Positions 25,471 to 34,314 of a stretch of 36,233 nt of DNA are shown piece by piece; the first letter of the stretch is position 1, and each line of letters begins with the position of its first letter. The position numbers were made by a program, and so were the translations under genes. The notes below the pieces were generated by a model. The model made no database searches. It had not been told where the DNA came from and saw nothing but the letters and a program-made list of their open reading frames with translations. Source of the stretch: Bacteroidaceae bacterium. Its GTDB lineage: Bacteria > Bacteroidota > Bacteroidia > Bacteroidales > Bacteroidaceae. The stretch lies in contig JAFQEZ010000090.1 in the NCBI GenBank assembly GCA_017398805.1, forward strand, positions 1 through 36,233, in the 5' to 3' direction.

Positions 25471-26805
25471 ATGAAAGTAGAGACCACGCTTGAGAATCTC
25501 AAGAAAAGATTCCCTAATGAGCCTGAATATTTCCAGGCTGTTGAAGAGGTACTTCTATCTATTGAAGAGGAGTACAACAAGCACCCCGAGTTTGAAGCAA
25601 ACAATCTTATCGAGAGACTTTGCATCCCCGACCGCATTTTTACATTCCGTGTAACATGGGTTGATGACAAAGGCAACGTACAGGTCAACACCGGTTATCG
25701 CGTACAGCACAACAATGCAATAGGACCATACAAAGGTGGAATACGTTTCCACCCTTCAGTGAACGTGGGTATCCTCAAGTATCTTGCATTCGAGCAGACT
25801 TTCAAGAACTCACTCACCACTCTGCCTATGGGCGGTGCCAAGGGCGGTTCCGACTTTGACCCTAAAGGCAAGAGTGACAATGAGGTAATGCGTTTCTGCC
25901 AGGCTTTCATCACAGAACTTTGGCGCAATATCGGCCCTGAAATGGATGTTCCAGCCGGCGACATCGGTGTTGGCGGACGTGAGGTAGGCTACATGTTCGG
26001 TATGTACAAGAAGCTTACACGCGAATTCAACGGTGTATTCACCGGAAAGGGACTTGACTTCGGAGGTTCACTCATACGCCCCGAGGCAACAGGATACGGC
26101 AACATATACTTCCTGCAAGAGATGTTGGCAACACGTAACGACAGCATTGAAGGAAAGACATGCCTTGTTTCCGGTTCGGGCAACGTCGCACAATATACTG
26201 TTGAAAAAATCATCCAGTTGGGTGGCAAGGCCGTTACCATGAGCGACTCCAACGGTTACATATATGACCCGGACGGCATTGACCGCGAGAAACTCGACTT
26301 CATCATGGAACTAAAGAATGTACGTCGTGGCAGAATCAAGGAGTATGCCGATAAATACGGTTGCAAGTATGTTGAGAACGCACGTCCATGGAACGAGAAG
26401 GGTGACATTGCACTCCCGTCGGCTACACAGAATGAAATCGATGGCAACGATGCTGCAGCACTGCTCGCAAATGGAGTAATCGCTGTTTCAGAAGGTGCCA
26501 ATATGCCATCGACACCTGAAGCAATCCATGCATTCCAACAGGCGAAAATACTTTATGCACCAGGCAAGGCTTCAAATGCAGGCGGTGTATCGGTATCGGG
26601 TCTTGAGATGAGCCAGAACTCCGGTAAAATCAACTGGAGCAGCGCCAAGGTTGACCAGATGTTGCACGAAATCATGCATAATATCCACTGCGCATGCGTA
26701 AAATACGGTACGCGTGAAGACGGCTACATTGACTATGTCAAAGGTGCCAACGTTGCAGGATTCCTCAAAGTGGCACGCGCAATGATGGCCCAAGGAATCG
26801 TCTGA
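25471..26805 (+). CDS. gdhA: NADP-type glutamate dehydrogenase
   Basis: 444 residues, the size of hexameric bacterial GDH. It makes glutamate from 2-oxoglutarate, ammonia and NADPH in the cytoplasm. Substrate-site lysines lie in PYKGGIRFHP (Lys88), Lys112 and PMGGAKGGSDFDPKG (Lys124). VSGSGNVAQYTVEK near 235-248 is the dinucleotide-binding turn, and CVKYGTREDGYIDYVKGANV precedes the C-terminus. The Ser-containing turn and overall length favour NADP over NAD. It has its own promoter. Just beyond the stop codon is an in-frame, diverged second copy of its last 34 codons (26827-26931). Confidence 0.95.
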   Translation: MKVETTLENLKKRFPNEPEYFQAVEEVLLSIEEEYNKHPEFEANNLIERLCIPDRIFTFRVTWVDDKGNVQVNTGYRVQHNNAIGPYKGGIRFHPSVNVGILKYLAFEQTFKNSLTTLPMGGAKGGSDFDPKGKSDNEVMRFCQAFITELWRNIGPEMDVPAGDIGVGGREVGYMFGMYKKLTREFNGVFTGKGLDFGGSLIRPEATGYGNIYFLQEMLATRNDSIEGKTCLVSGSGNVAQYTVEKIIQLGGKAVTMSDSNGYIYDPDGIDREKLDFIMELKNVRRGRIKEYADKYGCKYVENARPWNEKGDIALPSATQNEIDGNDAAALLANGVIAVSEGANMPSTPEAIHAFQQAKILYAPGKASNAGGVSVSGLEMSQNSGKINWSSAKVDQMLHEIMHNIHCACVKYGTREDGYIDYVKGANVAGFLKVARAMMAQGIV

Positions 26806-26826
26806 TTCCACTTAGAGGGATTTTGC

Positions 26827-26931
26827 AGCAAAGGGTCACGCGAAGCACAGACAAAGTTTGTGCCGCGTGGGTTGCGGAAAGCAAAAGCACTCAAGGTTGC
26901 ATGCGCCATGATGGCACAGGGAATTGTGTGA
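26827..26931 (+). pseudogene. Relic of a second gdh 3' end
   Basis: Reading on in the gdhA frame after its stop gives SKGSREA... and then ALKVACAMMAQGIV before TGA at 26929-26931. Aligned with the end of gdhA without gaps (offset 126 bp), it shares G.REx and almost all of the last 14 residues (LKVAxAMMAQGIV). Most differences in that block are at third codon positions, so this looks like the tail of a once-functional paralogue rather than a recent duplication. There is no start codon, so it is not translated as a gene. Confidence 0.7.
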
Positions 26932-27027
26932 GAGAACAAAGTACAGAGAAAAGAGTACAGAGAACAGAGTACAGAGTACAGAGCACAGAGTACAGAGCAC
27001 AGAGCACAGAGTACAGAGTACAGAGCA
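26932..27027. repeat. Heptanucleotide array (13 units)
   Basis: Thirteen consecutive 7-mers plus five bases, mainly GAGTACA with GAGCACA and GAGAACA variants, begin at the base after the relic stop codon. The long frames seen on both strands here are products of the repeat. Confidence 0.9.
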
Positions 27028-27036
27028 ATAAGACAT

Positions 27037-27083
27037 GTATAAACAAAAACAAATCCCATGTAGGGATTTGTTTTTGTTTATAC
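27037..27083. terminator. 21-bp stem terminator after gdhA
   Basis: GTATAAACAAAAACAAATCC plus one C (27037-27057) pairs perfectly with 27063-27083 around ATGTA. The 3' arm is T-rich (TTTGTTTTTGTTT), giving a U-rich end on the plus strand. Confidence 0.75.
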
Positions 27084-27103
27084 GTATTTTTAACTATCTT
27101 AGC
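27073..27103 (+). promoter_or_regulatory. Probable promoter of the AmpG-like gene
   Basis: TTTG (27073-27076), 18 bp spacer, TATCTTAGC (27095-27103), one mismatch to the -7 consensus. The -33 element lies inside the terminator stem of gdhA. It is 28 bp before the start codon. Confidence 0.45.
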
Positions 27104-27131
27104 GGAAATTACAATAAAGTCAAAGGAAAAC

Positions 27132-28415
27132 ATGCATTCAAAGACACAACCGGCAAATAAAACCAACGCATGGCTATGGATACCCACCCTTTATTTTGCA
27201 TCGGGTCTCCCCTATCATGCAATAACATCAATCTCGGACATAATGTATAAGGATATGGGAGTGGACAACGGCACCATAGGCCTGTATACAAGCATATTCC
27301 TTATTCCATGGACAATAAAGCCGTTATGGAGTCCATTCGTGGAACTGGTGAGCACACGACGCAAATGGACATTGTATTCACAGTTGCTCCTTGCCGTATG
27401 TTTTGCCATTGTAGCACTGTTTATACCGATGAGCGGTTTCCTGCTTCTTACAATCATTGCATTCATCATAGGTGCATTCGTATCATCCACACATGACATT
27501 GCACTTGACGGGTTCTATATCCTTGGATTGAGCCAGAAGGACCAGTCATTTTTCTCAGGAATACGCAATACTTTCTACAGGATAGCCACAGTGTTCGGTT
27601 CGGGAGTACTCGTCATGCTTGCAGGCACACTTGGCACTCATTACGGCAACGATGCAATCGGTTGGAGTGCAACATTTATGGCAACAGCAGCCATAATGCT
27701 CATTCTCTTCCTCTACAACAGAAAGGCCATGCCGAACCCGGACAGCGATGTTGAGCGTGCACCGCAGAGCATCGGTGAAGTATTCAGCAACTTCGGTGAC
27801 ATCATCAGGACATACTTCCGGAAGCCGGGTATATGGACGGCTCTCCTTTTCCTGTTACTGTTCCGTTTCCCCGAAGCACAGTTAGGAAAAATAGGCAAAC
27901 TGTTCCTTATGGACAGCATCGAAGCCGGTGGATTAGGGCTTGACAAGACAGAAATCGGTTTCGCAAACGGCATTATCGGCATTGCCGGTCTCATCCTCGG
28001 AGGCATCATCGGCGGCATATGCATTTCGCGCAAAGGTTTGAAGTATTGGCTGTGGCCCATGGTGATTGCAATATCGATACCGGATGCCGTATATGTGTTC
28101 ATGAGTATGACACAATCTACCGATATGAGTATTGTATGCAGTTGTATTTTCGTTGAACAATTCGGTTATGGTTTCGGTTTTACAGCATATACATTGTATA
28201 TGATATATTTTGCACAGGGTGAATATCCTACTGCACATTTTGCGATATCGACCGCATTCATGTCACTTGGCGTGATGCTGCCGAGCATGATGTCGGGATA
28301 TATACAGCAGTGGCTCGGATATGAAAACTTCTTCATATGGGTGATGCTGTGTACATCTGTGACATTCATTGTTTCGGCATTGATAAAAATAGACCCTGGT
28401 TTTGGCAGGAAATAG
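27132..28415 (+). CDS. AmpG-like MFS transporter
   Basis: 427 residues from the start at 27132; the frame is open upstream to 26823 only because the heptad array and gdh relic happen to lack stops. About 12 hydrophobic segments. The opening LWIPTLYFASGLPYHAITSIS and 'LGLDKTEIGFANGI' resemble AmpG-type carriers, which import anhydromuropeptides into the cytoplasm for cell-wall recycling. The next gene is a GlcNAc-kinase-like ATPase, which fits uptake and phosphorylation of an amino sugar or muropeptide. The exact substrate is inference. Confidence 0.8.
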   Translation: MHSKTQPANKTNAWLWIPTLYFASGLPYHAITSISDIMYKDMGVDNGTIGLYTSIFLIPWTIKPLWSPFVELVSTRRKWTLYSQLLLAVCFAIVALFIPMSGFLLLTIIAFIIGAFVSSTHDIALDGFYILGLSQKDQSFFSGIRNTFYRIATVFGSGVLVMLAGTLGTHYGNDAIGWSATFMATAAIMLILFLYNRKAMPNPDSDVERAPQSIGEVFSNFGDIIRTYFRKPGIWTALLFLLLFRFPEAQLGKIGKLFLMDSIEAGGLGLDKTEIGFANGIIGIAGLILGGIIGGICISRKGLKYWLWPMVIAISIPDAVYVFMSMTQSTDMSIVCSCIFVEQFGYGFGFTAYTLYMIYFAQGEYPTAHFAISTAFMSLGVMLPSMMSGYIQQWLGYENFFIWVMLCTSVTFIVSALIKIDPGFGRK

Positions 28416-28433
28416 AATTTGAGGTATTTTTGC
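28401..28433 (+). promoter_or_regulatory. Consensus promoter of the GlcNAc-kinase-like gene
   Basis: TTTG (28401-28404), 20 bp spacer, TATTTTTGC (28425-28433): a full match. The -33 element lies within the last codons of the AmpG-like gene, so the kinase can be expressed separately. Confidence 0.75.
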
Positions 28434-28482
28434 AAAATATTCTTAGAAATTCAAACAGCTTCAAAAGACGACAAAAGCAAAG

Positions 28483-29325
28483 ATGATAATAATAGCTGAC
28501 TGCGGATCGACAAAGACAGATTGGGCGCTATGCAACACCGATGGTATCGTTGCGCAAACCAAAACCCAAGGATTCAATCCCACAATACAAGAATCCGAAG
28601 AGATATATGCAACACTTGCAAGCGAGTTGCCATGCGAATTCACAGGATCTGCTCCTGAAGAGATATTCTTCTATGGTGCAGGATGCGCATACAAGGAGGC
28701 AAATGCAAGAATAGGAACTGCTTTAGGCAAGATATTCACGACAAAAAAGATCAATATCCATAGCGACCTGCTTGCAGCCGCACGCGCCATGTGTGGAAAC
28801 AGAGAAGGTATTGCATGCATCATGGGCACTGGTTCAAATTCATGTCTCTACAACGGCAAAGAGATTGTAGAGAACACGCCACCTATGGGATACATATTAG
28901 GCGATGAAGGCAGCGGTGCCAGTCTCGGGCGTCAGTTTGTCAGCGATTGCGTAAAGAAGCAGTTACCGAAAGAGATAGCGGATGCATTCATGGAAAAATA
29001 CAACCTTGACATTCCTGCTATACTCGAAAAGGTATACCGCACTCCCATGCCTAACCGCTGGCTTGCCAGCTTGACACCGTTCATCCACGAGCACAAGGCA
29101 AATAGTGAGGTAAGAGCCATGATAAAGCAATGCTTCACTCAGTTCTTCAAGCGTAATGTCATGGTTTACAGACATTCATGGCTACCGATACATGTAATCG
29201 GAGGTATTGGAGTCTGTTTTGCTGAAGAGATCAAGGAGGTTGCCGAAAGTCTTGGCCTATCAATTGGGAATATTACAAAAAGCCCGATGGATGGACTTGT
29301 AACATATCATTGTAAAAACGGATAA
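28483..29325 (+). CDS. BadF/BadG-type ATPase, N-acetylglucosamine-kinase-like
   Basis: 280 residues of the ASKHA fold. The phosphate-1 loop is MIIIADCGSTKTDWAL at the N-terminus, phosphate 2 is IMGTGSNSCLYNG near 113-125, and YILGDEGSGASLGR near 136-149 is the conserved sugar-kinase-like stretch of the BadF/GlcNAc-kinase group. It would phosphorylate GlcNAc or a related amino sugar with ATP in the cytoplasm. It lies 67 bp after the AmpG-like transporter and 35 bp before the FKBP gene. Confidence 0.85.
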   Translation: MIIIADCGSTKTDWALCNTDGIVAQTKTQGFNPTIQESEEIYATLASELPCEFTGSAPEEIFFYGAGCAYKEANARIGTALGKIFTTKKINIHSDLLAAARAMCGNREGIACIMGTGSNSCLYNGKEIVENTPPMGYILGDEGSGASLGRQFVSDCVKKQLPKEIADAFMEKYNLDIPAILEKVYRTPMPNRWLASLTPFIHEHKANSEVRAMIKQCFTQFFKRNVMVYRHSWLPIHVIGGIGVCFAEEIKEVAESLGLSIGNITKSPMDGLVTYHCKNG

Positions 29326-29360
29326 CAACGGATAACAACTTATAATAACAGTATAACAGT

Positions 29361-30488
29361 ATGAAAAAATCATTTAAAAGTTTATTGACAATAGCACTTG
29401 TATCTATGGCTATTGCTTCGTGCGGAGATAGCACCCAAAACAATGACAGCACTGCTAAAAGTGATAGTGCAAAAACAAATGACAAATCTACAGGCGCAGG
29501 CAATAACGGTGATAATAGCGCATTAGAACCTCTTTCCCCCATTGAATTCAAGAATATGGAAAAAATCGACACACTTTCGTATGCACTTGGTTGTGACTTA
29601 GGCAATTTCATGAAGAAAGGACTCAATCCATATATGAAACTTGACCACAAGTCTATCATCTCATCAATTAAAGAATACATCGAAAAAAGGAATGTCAAGG
29701 TTGAAGGGATTACCATTACAGATGACAATATACTGGAAATCAGCCAGAAGCATTTCGGCAAGGAGTTACCGGCTAAACTTGATGCAGCCATGAAGGACAG
29801 CACCGGCAAAACCGAAGTATTCACCCCCCAGGAGAAGAGTATCGTATCGGCAATAATCGGTATCGATATGGTCAGCGGTTTAATCAAGAATGGCATCGAC
29901 GTCGAAGCCAACAGTTTTGTAATGGGCATGACAGACAGCTTCGATGGAGAAAAGAAGATGAATGACCAGGCCATACAGAGTGTCATTATCAATGAAAGCG
30001 AAAAGAAGGCTAAAGAGTTGGCCGATAACAACGCCAGAGAGTCACAGGAGTGGCTTGCAGGCATCGAAAAACAGAACGGAGTAAAAAAGACCGCATCGGG
30101 ACTTCTCTACAAAATTGTAAAATCAGGAGACACCGGCAAGAAAGCCACAAAGGACACAGATGTTGTAAAGGTACTTTATACCGGCAAGACACGCAAAGAT
30201 GTCACATTCGACAGTAACCGTTGGATAGACATGCCACAACAGCGTCAAGAGATGATAAAGGCTTATCAGCCCGACCAGGCAAACAAGGACAACCCTATAG
30301 AGTTCCCTCTCAACGGTGTAATTCCAGGATGGACAGAGGGTATGAAACTCGTGGGCAAAGGCGGAAGAATACATTTGTGGATACCTGCAGAACTTGCATA
30401 TAAAGAAATGGGTGCCGGCCAGGATATCGGCCCCAACGAAGCCCTCTTCTTTGATGTAGAGCTGCTCGAAGTTACTCCAGCAAAGTAA
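29361..30488 (+). CDS. FKBP-type peptidyl-prolyl isomerase lipoprotein
   Basis: 375 residues. A lipoprotein signal (KSLLTIALVSMAIASCG, lipidated Cys near 21) is followed by a Ser/Thr/Asn-rich linker, then an FKBP N-terminal dimerisation region (YALGCDLGNFMKKGLN, and again EKSIVSAIIGIDMVSGLIKNGID), giving two such segments. The C-terminal FKBP domain is about 255-373 (GLLYKIVKSGDTGKK, VIPGWTEGMKLVGKGG, FFDVELLEVTP). It speeds proline isomerisation during folding of exported proteins in the periplasm. It contains a longer than usual insert between VLYTGKT and the VIPGW strand (residues 282-318). Confidence 0.93.
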   Translation: MKKSFKSLLTIALVSMAIASCGDSTQNNDSTAKSDSAKTNDKSTGAGNNGDNSALEPLSPIEFKNMEKIDTLSYALGCDLGNFMKKGLNPYMKLDHKSIISSIKEYIEKRNVKVEGITITDDNILEISQKHFGKELPAKLDAAMKDSTGKTEVFTPQEKSIVSAIIGIDMVSGLIKNGIDVEANSFVMGMTDSFDGEKKMNDQAIQSVIINESEKKAKELADNNARESQEWLAGIEKQNGVKKTASGLLYKIVKSGDTGKKATKDTDVVKVLYTGKTRKDVTFDSNRWIDMPQQRQEMIKAYQPDQANKDNPIEFPLNGVIPGWTEGMKLVGKGGRIHLWIPAELAYKEMGAGQDIGPNEALFFDVELLEVTPAK

Positions 30489-30506
30489 TAATACATAGAA
30501 AATGAT

Positions 30507-30544
30507 AAAAATTGATGCAAACCAATTGGTTTGCATCAATTTTT
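30507..30544. terminator. 38-bp palindromic bidirectional terminator
   Basis: AAAATTGATGCAAACCAAT and its exact mirror cover 30507-30544; the arms end in T-runs in both directions. It lies between the convergent FKBP and NahK-like genes. Confidence 0.85.
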
Positions 30545-30561
30545 ATTATAGAATACAAAGA

Positions 30562-30597
30562 GAAGGCGTATTTGTTCGTGTACGCCTTCCCTTTTTT
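30562..30597 (+). terminator. Second terminator after the FKBP gene
   Basis: GAAGGCGTA (30562-30570) pairs with TACGCCTTC (30581-30589), then CCTTTTTT on the plus strand. Confidence 0.75.
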
Positions 30598-30606
30598 ATG
30601 ATTGTA

Positions 30607-31680
30607 TCACTTCAAAACTTCTGCAATGAAAGCCTGCATCTCTGCCTGATGCGCCTCAACGCTCTGCAACAGTTTGAACTGAGCCTTTGAACGAACGAGG
30701 TTGTGCTCGGGATACTGAATCTTGTAGTATGTATCGCCGTTGATGTAGTCGGCCAAGAAGCGTACAGTCTGCATGTATGGGAACAGAGCTGCAGCGTATG
30801 GCAGGTTCTCAATCTCAAGAGGAGTGATGAACGATGCGGCAGACTTCAAGTAACCCTTTGTAAATGACTTGAAAATCTCCATATTGAAGTTCACATTGTC
30901 AAGGTCTTTGTCGTCCTCCTTGCCTGTGTTGGCTGCTGAACGCAGGTAGTCACCGAAGTCGGAGAAGATAAAGTTAGGCATCACTGTATCAAGGTCAATA
31001 ACGCAAAGCACGTTGCCATCCTTATCGAAAAGGATATTGTCGACCTTTGTATCGCAGTGACAGATGCGTTTTGGAAGCTTGCCCTCGCGGTGCAGACGCT
31101 CGCCCTTGCACATCTCCTCGGCACGCGCCTCGAGCTCATCAACAAGCCACTGTACTTCGGCAAGACGGCCTGCCTTGTTCTCAGATACAGCCTCACGCAA
31201 CTGCTGAAGACGGAACTCCATGTTGTGGAAATCCTTGATTGTCTCGCCAAGCTGGGCAGGGATATCAGCCAACATAGCCTGGAAATTGCCGAATGTCTCG
31301 CCCACGATGTATGAAGTCTCGGGAGTTACCGCAGACATACCCACTGTATCAGGAATGAACTCCATTACACGCCAATACTTCTCACCGTCAAAGTGGTAGT
31401 ACTTGCCGTCCTTTGCAGGAACGAACTTGAGTACCTTGCGTGCAATATCATCAGTACCTGCAGCAACAAGCTTGCCATGGATGTGATCAGTAACAGCGAC
31501 GATATTGTTCATGAGCATATCTACATCAGGGAAGATAGCGTTATTCACATGCTGGAGAACATAGTCGGGGGCATCACCCTCGGTCTTCACGCGATAAGTA
31601 GTATTGATAAGACCATTGCCCAGAGGAGCCACTTCTACAACATTGCCCTGAATGTTGAACTGAGAAACAATTGTGTTCAT
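30607..31680 (-). CDS. APH-fold sugar kinase, NahK (N-acetylhexosamine 1-kinase)-like
   Basis: 357 residues. LGNGLINTTYRV is the nucleotide loop; HCDTKVDNILF at 208-218 is the Brenner-type catalytic loop (Asp210, Asn215); and CVIDLDTVM carries the metal-binding Asp229/Asp231. This set, with the 'G.INTTY' opening, fits NahK-like kinases, which put a phosphate on carbon 1 of GlcNAc or GalNAc. It could also be another small-molecule kinase of the APH superfamily. It faces the amino-sugar genes on the other strand. I found no TAnnTTTG element before it. Confidence 0.8.
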   Translation of the reverse strand: MNTIVSQFNIQGNVVEVAPLGNGLINTTYRVKTEGDAPDYVLQHVNNAIFPDVDMLMNNIVAVTDHIHGKLVAAGTDDIARKVLKFVPAKDGKYYHFDGEKYWRVMEFIPDTVGMSAVTPETSYIVGETFGNFQAMLADIPAQLGETIKDFHNMEFRLQQLREAVSENKAGRLAEVQWLVDELEARAEEMCKGERLHREGKLPKRICHCDTKVDNILFDKDGNVLCVIDLDTVMPNFIFSDFGDYLRSAANTGKEDDKDLDNVNFNMEIFKSFTKGYLKSAASFITPLEIENLPYAAALFPYMQTVRFLADYINGDTYYKIQYPEHNLVRSKAQFKLLQSVEAHQAEMQAFIAEVLK

Positions 31681-31734
31681 TGGAGTAATATTTTATAGGT
31701 TAGTATTTGCTTTTGCATAAATTAAGATATAGGT

Positions 31735-31837
31735 TGTCATTTTGAGCAGATCGAAAAATCCCATCATACATTGGATAAGATCCTTGACTTTGGCCCCTAC
31801 GGGCGTCGACCGTTGGTTCACTACGTTCAGGATGACA
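31735..31837 (-). repeat. Dispersed MITE/REP-like element, copy 2 (inverted)
   Basis: Read on the minus strand, TGTCATCCTGAACGTAGTGA through ATGACA matches the element at 1593-1683 over most of its length, including GTGAACCAACGGTCGA and GGGCCAAAGTCAAG. The ends form an imperfect 20-bp inverted repeat. The rest of the 264-bp spacer 31681-31944 shows no other gene. Confidence 0.75.
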
Positions 31838-31944
31838 TAACAGTCCACTTATGGGCTGCAACGTTTTATCTTAAAATAATCACCATAGGCAAAAGTAAAC
31901 AAAAGAACAGAGCATTACAAGATTAAAGTGAATTATTTTACTGC

Positions 31945-32694
31945 CTACTTTACTTTCCTATAATTATAATTTTGTTTTGGAAGCTGATTTTTCTTTGGGA
32001 CAATAATCGGTTTACGCGGCTTTGATTCATTCAGCAATTTATAATACTCCTCTTTACTCATTCCAATTGACTTTACGGGAGTTATTCCTATTTCGGCTAC
32101 TTTGTCAATAGAGATGACAAATGTTGCCGTTTTACCCCAAGGAATCAGATTCTTACTACGCTGTTCTTGCTCACTCCCCTTCTCTTTACAACTATAATAT
32201 GAAGACACTTTCAAAGGACATGTATTAGTAATCACAACAAGTCTCTTTTTCTTAATTGTATCAGGCGTCTGTTTTACTTTCACGCATTTTTCCAGACTAC
32301 ATTTGTGCGAACTAATCCTTTTTATAGAATCCGATTCTGAATTTAATTCTTTTTTTACTTTTTTAGAGTCTGAGTTTCTTTTACTAGGTTGTGACTCTCT
32401 CTTTACTTCATATGAGGCATCGGTGGTTCTCCTTTTTGATGAAACATTGATCTTCCTGAACACATGATCATGACCGCAAACCTCACATTTATATTTTATT
32501 ACAATAGGATTTCCATATTCATCATACTTAAATGCATTCTTTTTCGCAAAATGAATGGTTTCACCGCATCTACATGTTCCATACGATTTCAAAGCTTTTT
32601 CAATATAACATTCCTTACAATTAGATATCCATTCTTGTGCAGATACTGTTGTTGAGAATATTATCATAAACAGTAATAACATGTTCTTCTTCAT
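31945..32694 (-). CDS. Secreted Cys-rich, Lys-rich protein of unknown function
   Basis: 249 residues. Signal peptide MKKNMLLLFMIIFSTTVSAQ. Right after it come three cysteine pairs: CxxC (26/29), CxC (41/43, GTCRCGETIHF) and CxxC (70/73, YKCEVCGHDH), a zinc-ribbon-like layout. In an exported protein these may instead form disulfides. Residues 85-155 are Lys/Ser-rich and probably unstructured, with two more Cys; then a second small Cys-containing strand-rich part (about 158-200) and a basic tail. Last of three consecutive secreted-protein genes (4 bp after the previous stop). I do not recognise the family. Confidence 0.7.
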   Translation of the reverse strand: MKKNMLLLFMIIFSTTVSAQEWISNCKECYIEKALKSYGTCRCGETIHFAKKNAFKYDEYGNPIVIKYKCEVCGHDHVFRKINVSSKRRTTDASYEVKRESQPSKRNSDSKKVKKELNSESDSIKRISSHKCSLEKCVKVKQTPDTIKKKRLVVITNTCPLKVSSYYSCKEKGSEQEQRSKNLIPWGKTATFVISIDKVAEIGITPVKSIGMSKEEYYKLLNESKPRKPIIVPKKNQLPKQNYNYRKVK

Positions 32695-32698
32695 AATG

Positions 32699-34276
32699 TC
32701 ATTGTTTTTTTGTTATACATATCATTCCTTTGTCAGTCCTAGCATATACACAGTCTTTAGTTGCATATACATTCTCAGCACCACCTTGCCAATACACGTA
32801 CGAATTCTCTTCCGATTCACACATGAATATAGCCTCATCAGTTGCAATGAGTATTCCGTCACTGCTGAAACATATATCATTTATCACAGCATCACTTCTC
32901 CAGAACAACAGCAAACTATCAGAATCGACATACTGTATTATTTCGTATGGAGTAGAGATCAACGTCATGTCGCCATTTGAGATAATCTTTGTCAGAACTA
33001 TTGGTACTTTAACCAATTCATCATATGAATGATTATTTATGTTCACGTCATTAACAATAGCCAATTCATATTCATTCGCAACCAAAAAGAAAGTTGAATC
33101 AGTATGAGGAAACAAATTAAAGTTCTCTTGACAAAGTTCCATAAACAACTCAGCTCCCCACTCTTTAAGTTCCATTATTCTGTTCTCCTCCTTAAAAAAG
33201 ATTCTGTCTCCGCAATTCAAATAATCTCCCTCATGGTTTGGATCATTAGCACTGCCGAGGTTCATTCTATTGCGAACTGGTTCAGATGTTGCACCACCAT
33301 GATTTCCGTTATTGTCAACATGTAAAATATGTATTGTATTACCAGCATCAACAGATACATCCTCTTTATTATCTGCAATATATTCATTCTCTGCTTCTGT
33401 AACAACACGAACATCATATTCATGTGAAGTTCCATTTCTAATCTCTTTTATTACGCAGTCTTCACTCTGCATAACTTCGGACCACATTATATAATCTTCA
33501 TCGTTTATATTAGCATTATCCAGAAGATCTACCTGTTCATTGGCATCGAATGTATTACCAGCCTTACGAGTATACTCCTCATTTTCGACGAATTCTATTC
33601 CATATTCAACATAAATCTCTTCTTCGAAAACTTCGTCACTCTCATCAACTGCCGTCAAATCATTTTCAAGTACCTCCTCTTTGTATTCCACGCATGTAGA
33701 TTTACCAACTGACTTAGCCTCGTCTATGTTCTCTTTTTCTACAATCATATTTTGTGTCTGGCTATCAAATATATCCGCAAGTTCCTTACCCGACACATTG
33801 TTGCTTATGACAATATTGTCATCTTCAGCCTTGGGTACATCTATAAAATTATCTTCATGGTTGACAACTTCATCCACAGATTTTCTTTCTTGCCCGGAAG
33901 AGATATACGAAGTTCGTTCCTGATAACCGGAGTCGTTCAGTTTCATTTGTCGTTTTTTCTCTTCGGGAGAAAGTTGAGGCTGCAAATGCTCTGCCCTCGC
34001 CTTCATAATCGCTTCTGCAAGTTTATCGGTATTGACAATTTCGCTACGTTCAACCTTTAATGTCCCGTACCCACCGGAGGTACTATACGTTGGTCTAAGC
34101 CAGCCGTCAGACCCTCCAGACAAACTTTCTTGTGAGGTTTTTGCAGCATTGGCACCGGCACCGGCAGAATGGTTATTGTTTATTACCTGGTTCTGTTTTT
34201 CAATTTGCCCATCTGTGTATTGCGGATATGCAAAAAGAGGTGCAGAAATTAGTATTAAAAATGTAAGTATACGCAT
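32699..34276 (-). CDS. Secreted acidic protein of unknown function
   Basis: 525 residues. Signal peptide MRILTFLILISAPLFAYPQ. Residues 20-115 are Gly/Ser/Asn-rich with a charged helix (LSPEEKKRQMKL). Residues 130-320 are strikingly acidic, with long Asp/Glu-dense stretches. From about 375 to the end the sequence becomes beta-rich, with blade-like units (IVLTKIISNGDMTLI, INDICFSSDGILIATD, VYATKDCVYARTDKG), reminiscent of part of a beta-propeller. No catalytic motif is visible. Middle gene of the secreted trio, AT-rich. Unrecognised. Confidence 0.7.
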   Translation of the reverse strand: MRILTFLILISAPLFAYPQYTDGQIEKQNQVINNNHSAGAGANAAKTSQESLSGGSDGWLRPTYSTSGGYGTLKVERSEIVNTDKLAEAIMKARAEHLQPQLSPEEKKRQMKLNDSGYQERTSYISSGQERKSVDEVVNHEDNFIDVPKAEDDNIVISNNVSGKELADIFDSQTQNMIVEKENIDEAKSVGKSTCVEYKEEVLENDLTAVDESDEVFEEEIYVEYGIEFVENEEYTRKAGNTFDANEQVDLLDNANINDEDYIMWSEVMQSEDCVIKEIRNGTSHEYDVRVVTEAENEYIADNKEDVSVDAGNTIHILHVDNNGNHGGATSEPVRNRMNLGSANDPNHEGDYLNCGDRIFFKEENRIMELKEWGAELFMELCQENFNLFPHTDSTFFLVANEYELAIVNDVNINNHSYDELVKVPIVLTKIISNGDMTLISTPYEIIQYVDSDSLLLFWRSDAVINDICFSSDGILIATDEAIFMCESEENSYVYWQGGAENVYATKDCVYARTDKGMICITKKQ

Positions 34277-34314
34277 AGCATCAGAAACATTATATATATG
34301 TAAAAAACAATACT

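Noticed and set aside
26932..27027. CRISPR array
   Set aside because: The repeats are 7 bp and contiguous, with no spacers and no cas genes in the window.
26823..27131. N-terminal extension of the AmpG-like gene
   Set aside because: The added 103 residues are the gdh relic, the heptad array and the terminator hairpin; the normal AmpG-like N-terminus begins at 27132, just after a promoter.
26733..27187. Several minus-strand open frames full of repeated Ser-Val-Leu-Cys residues
   Set aside because: They are translations of the heptanucleotide array and the gdhA terminator, with no start context and no family resemblance.
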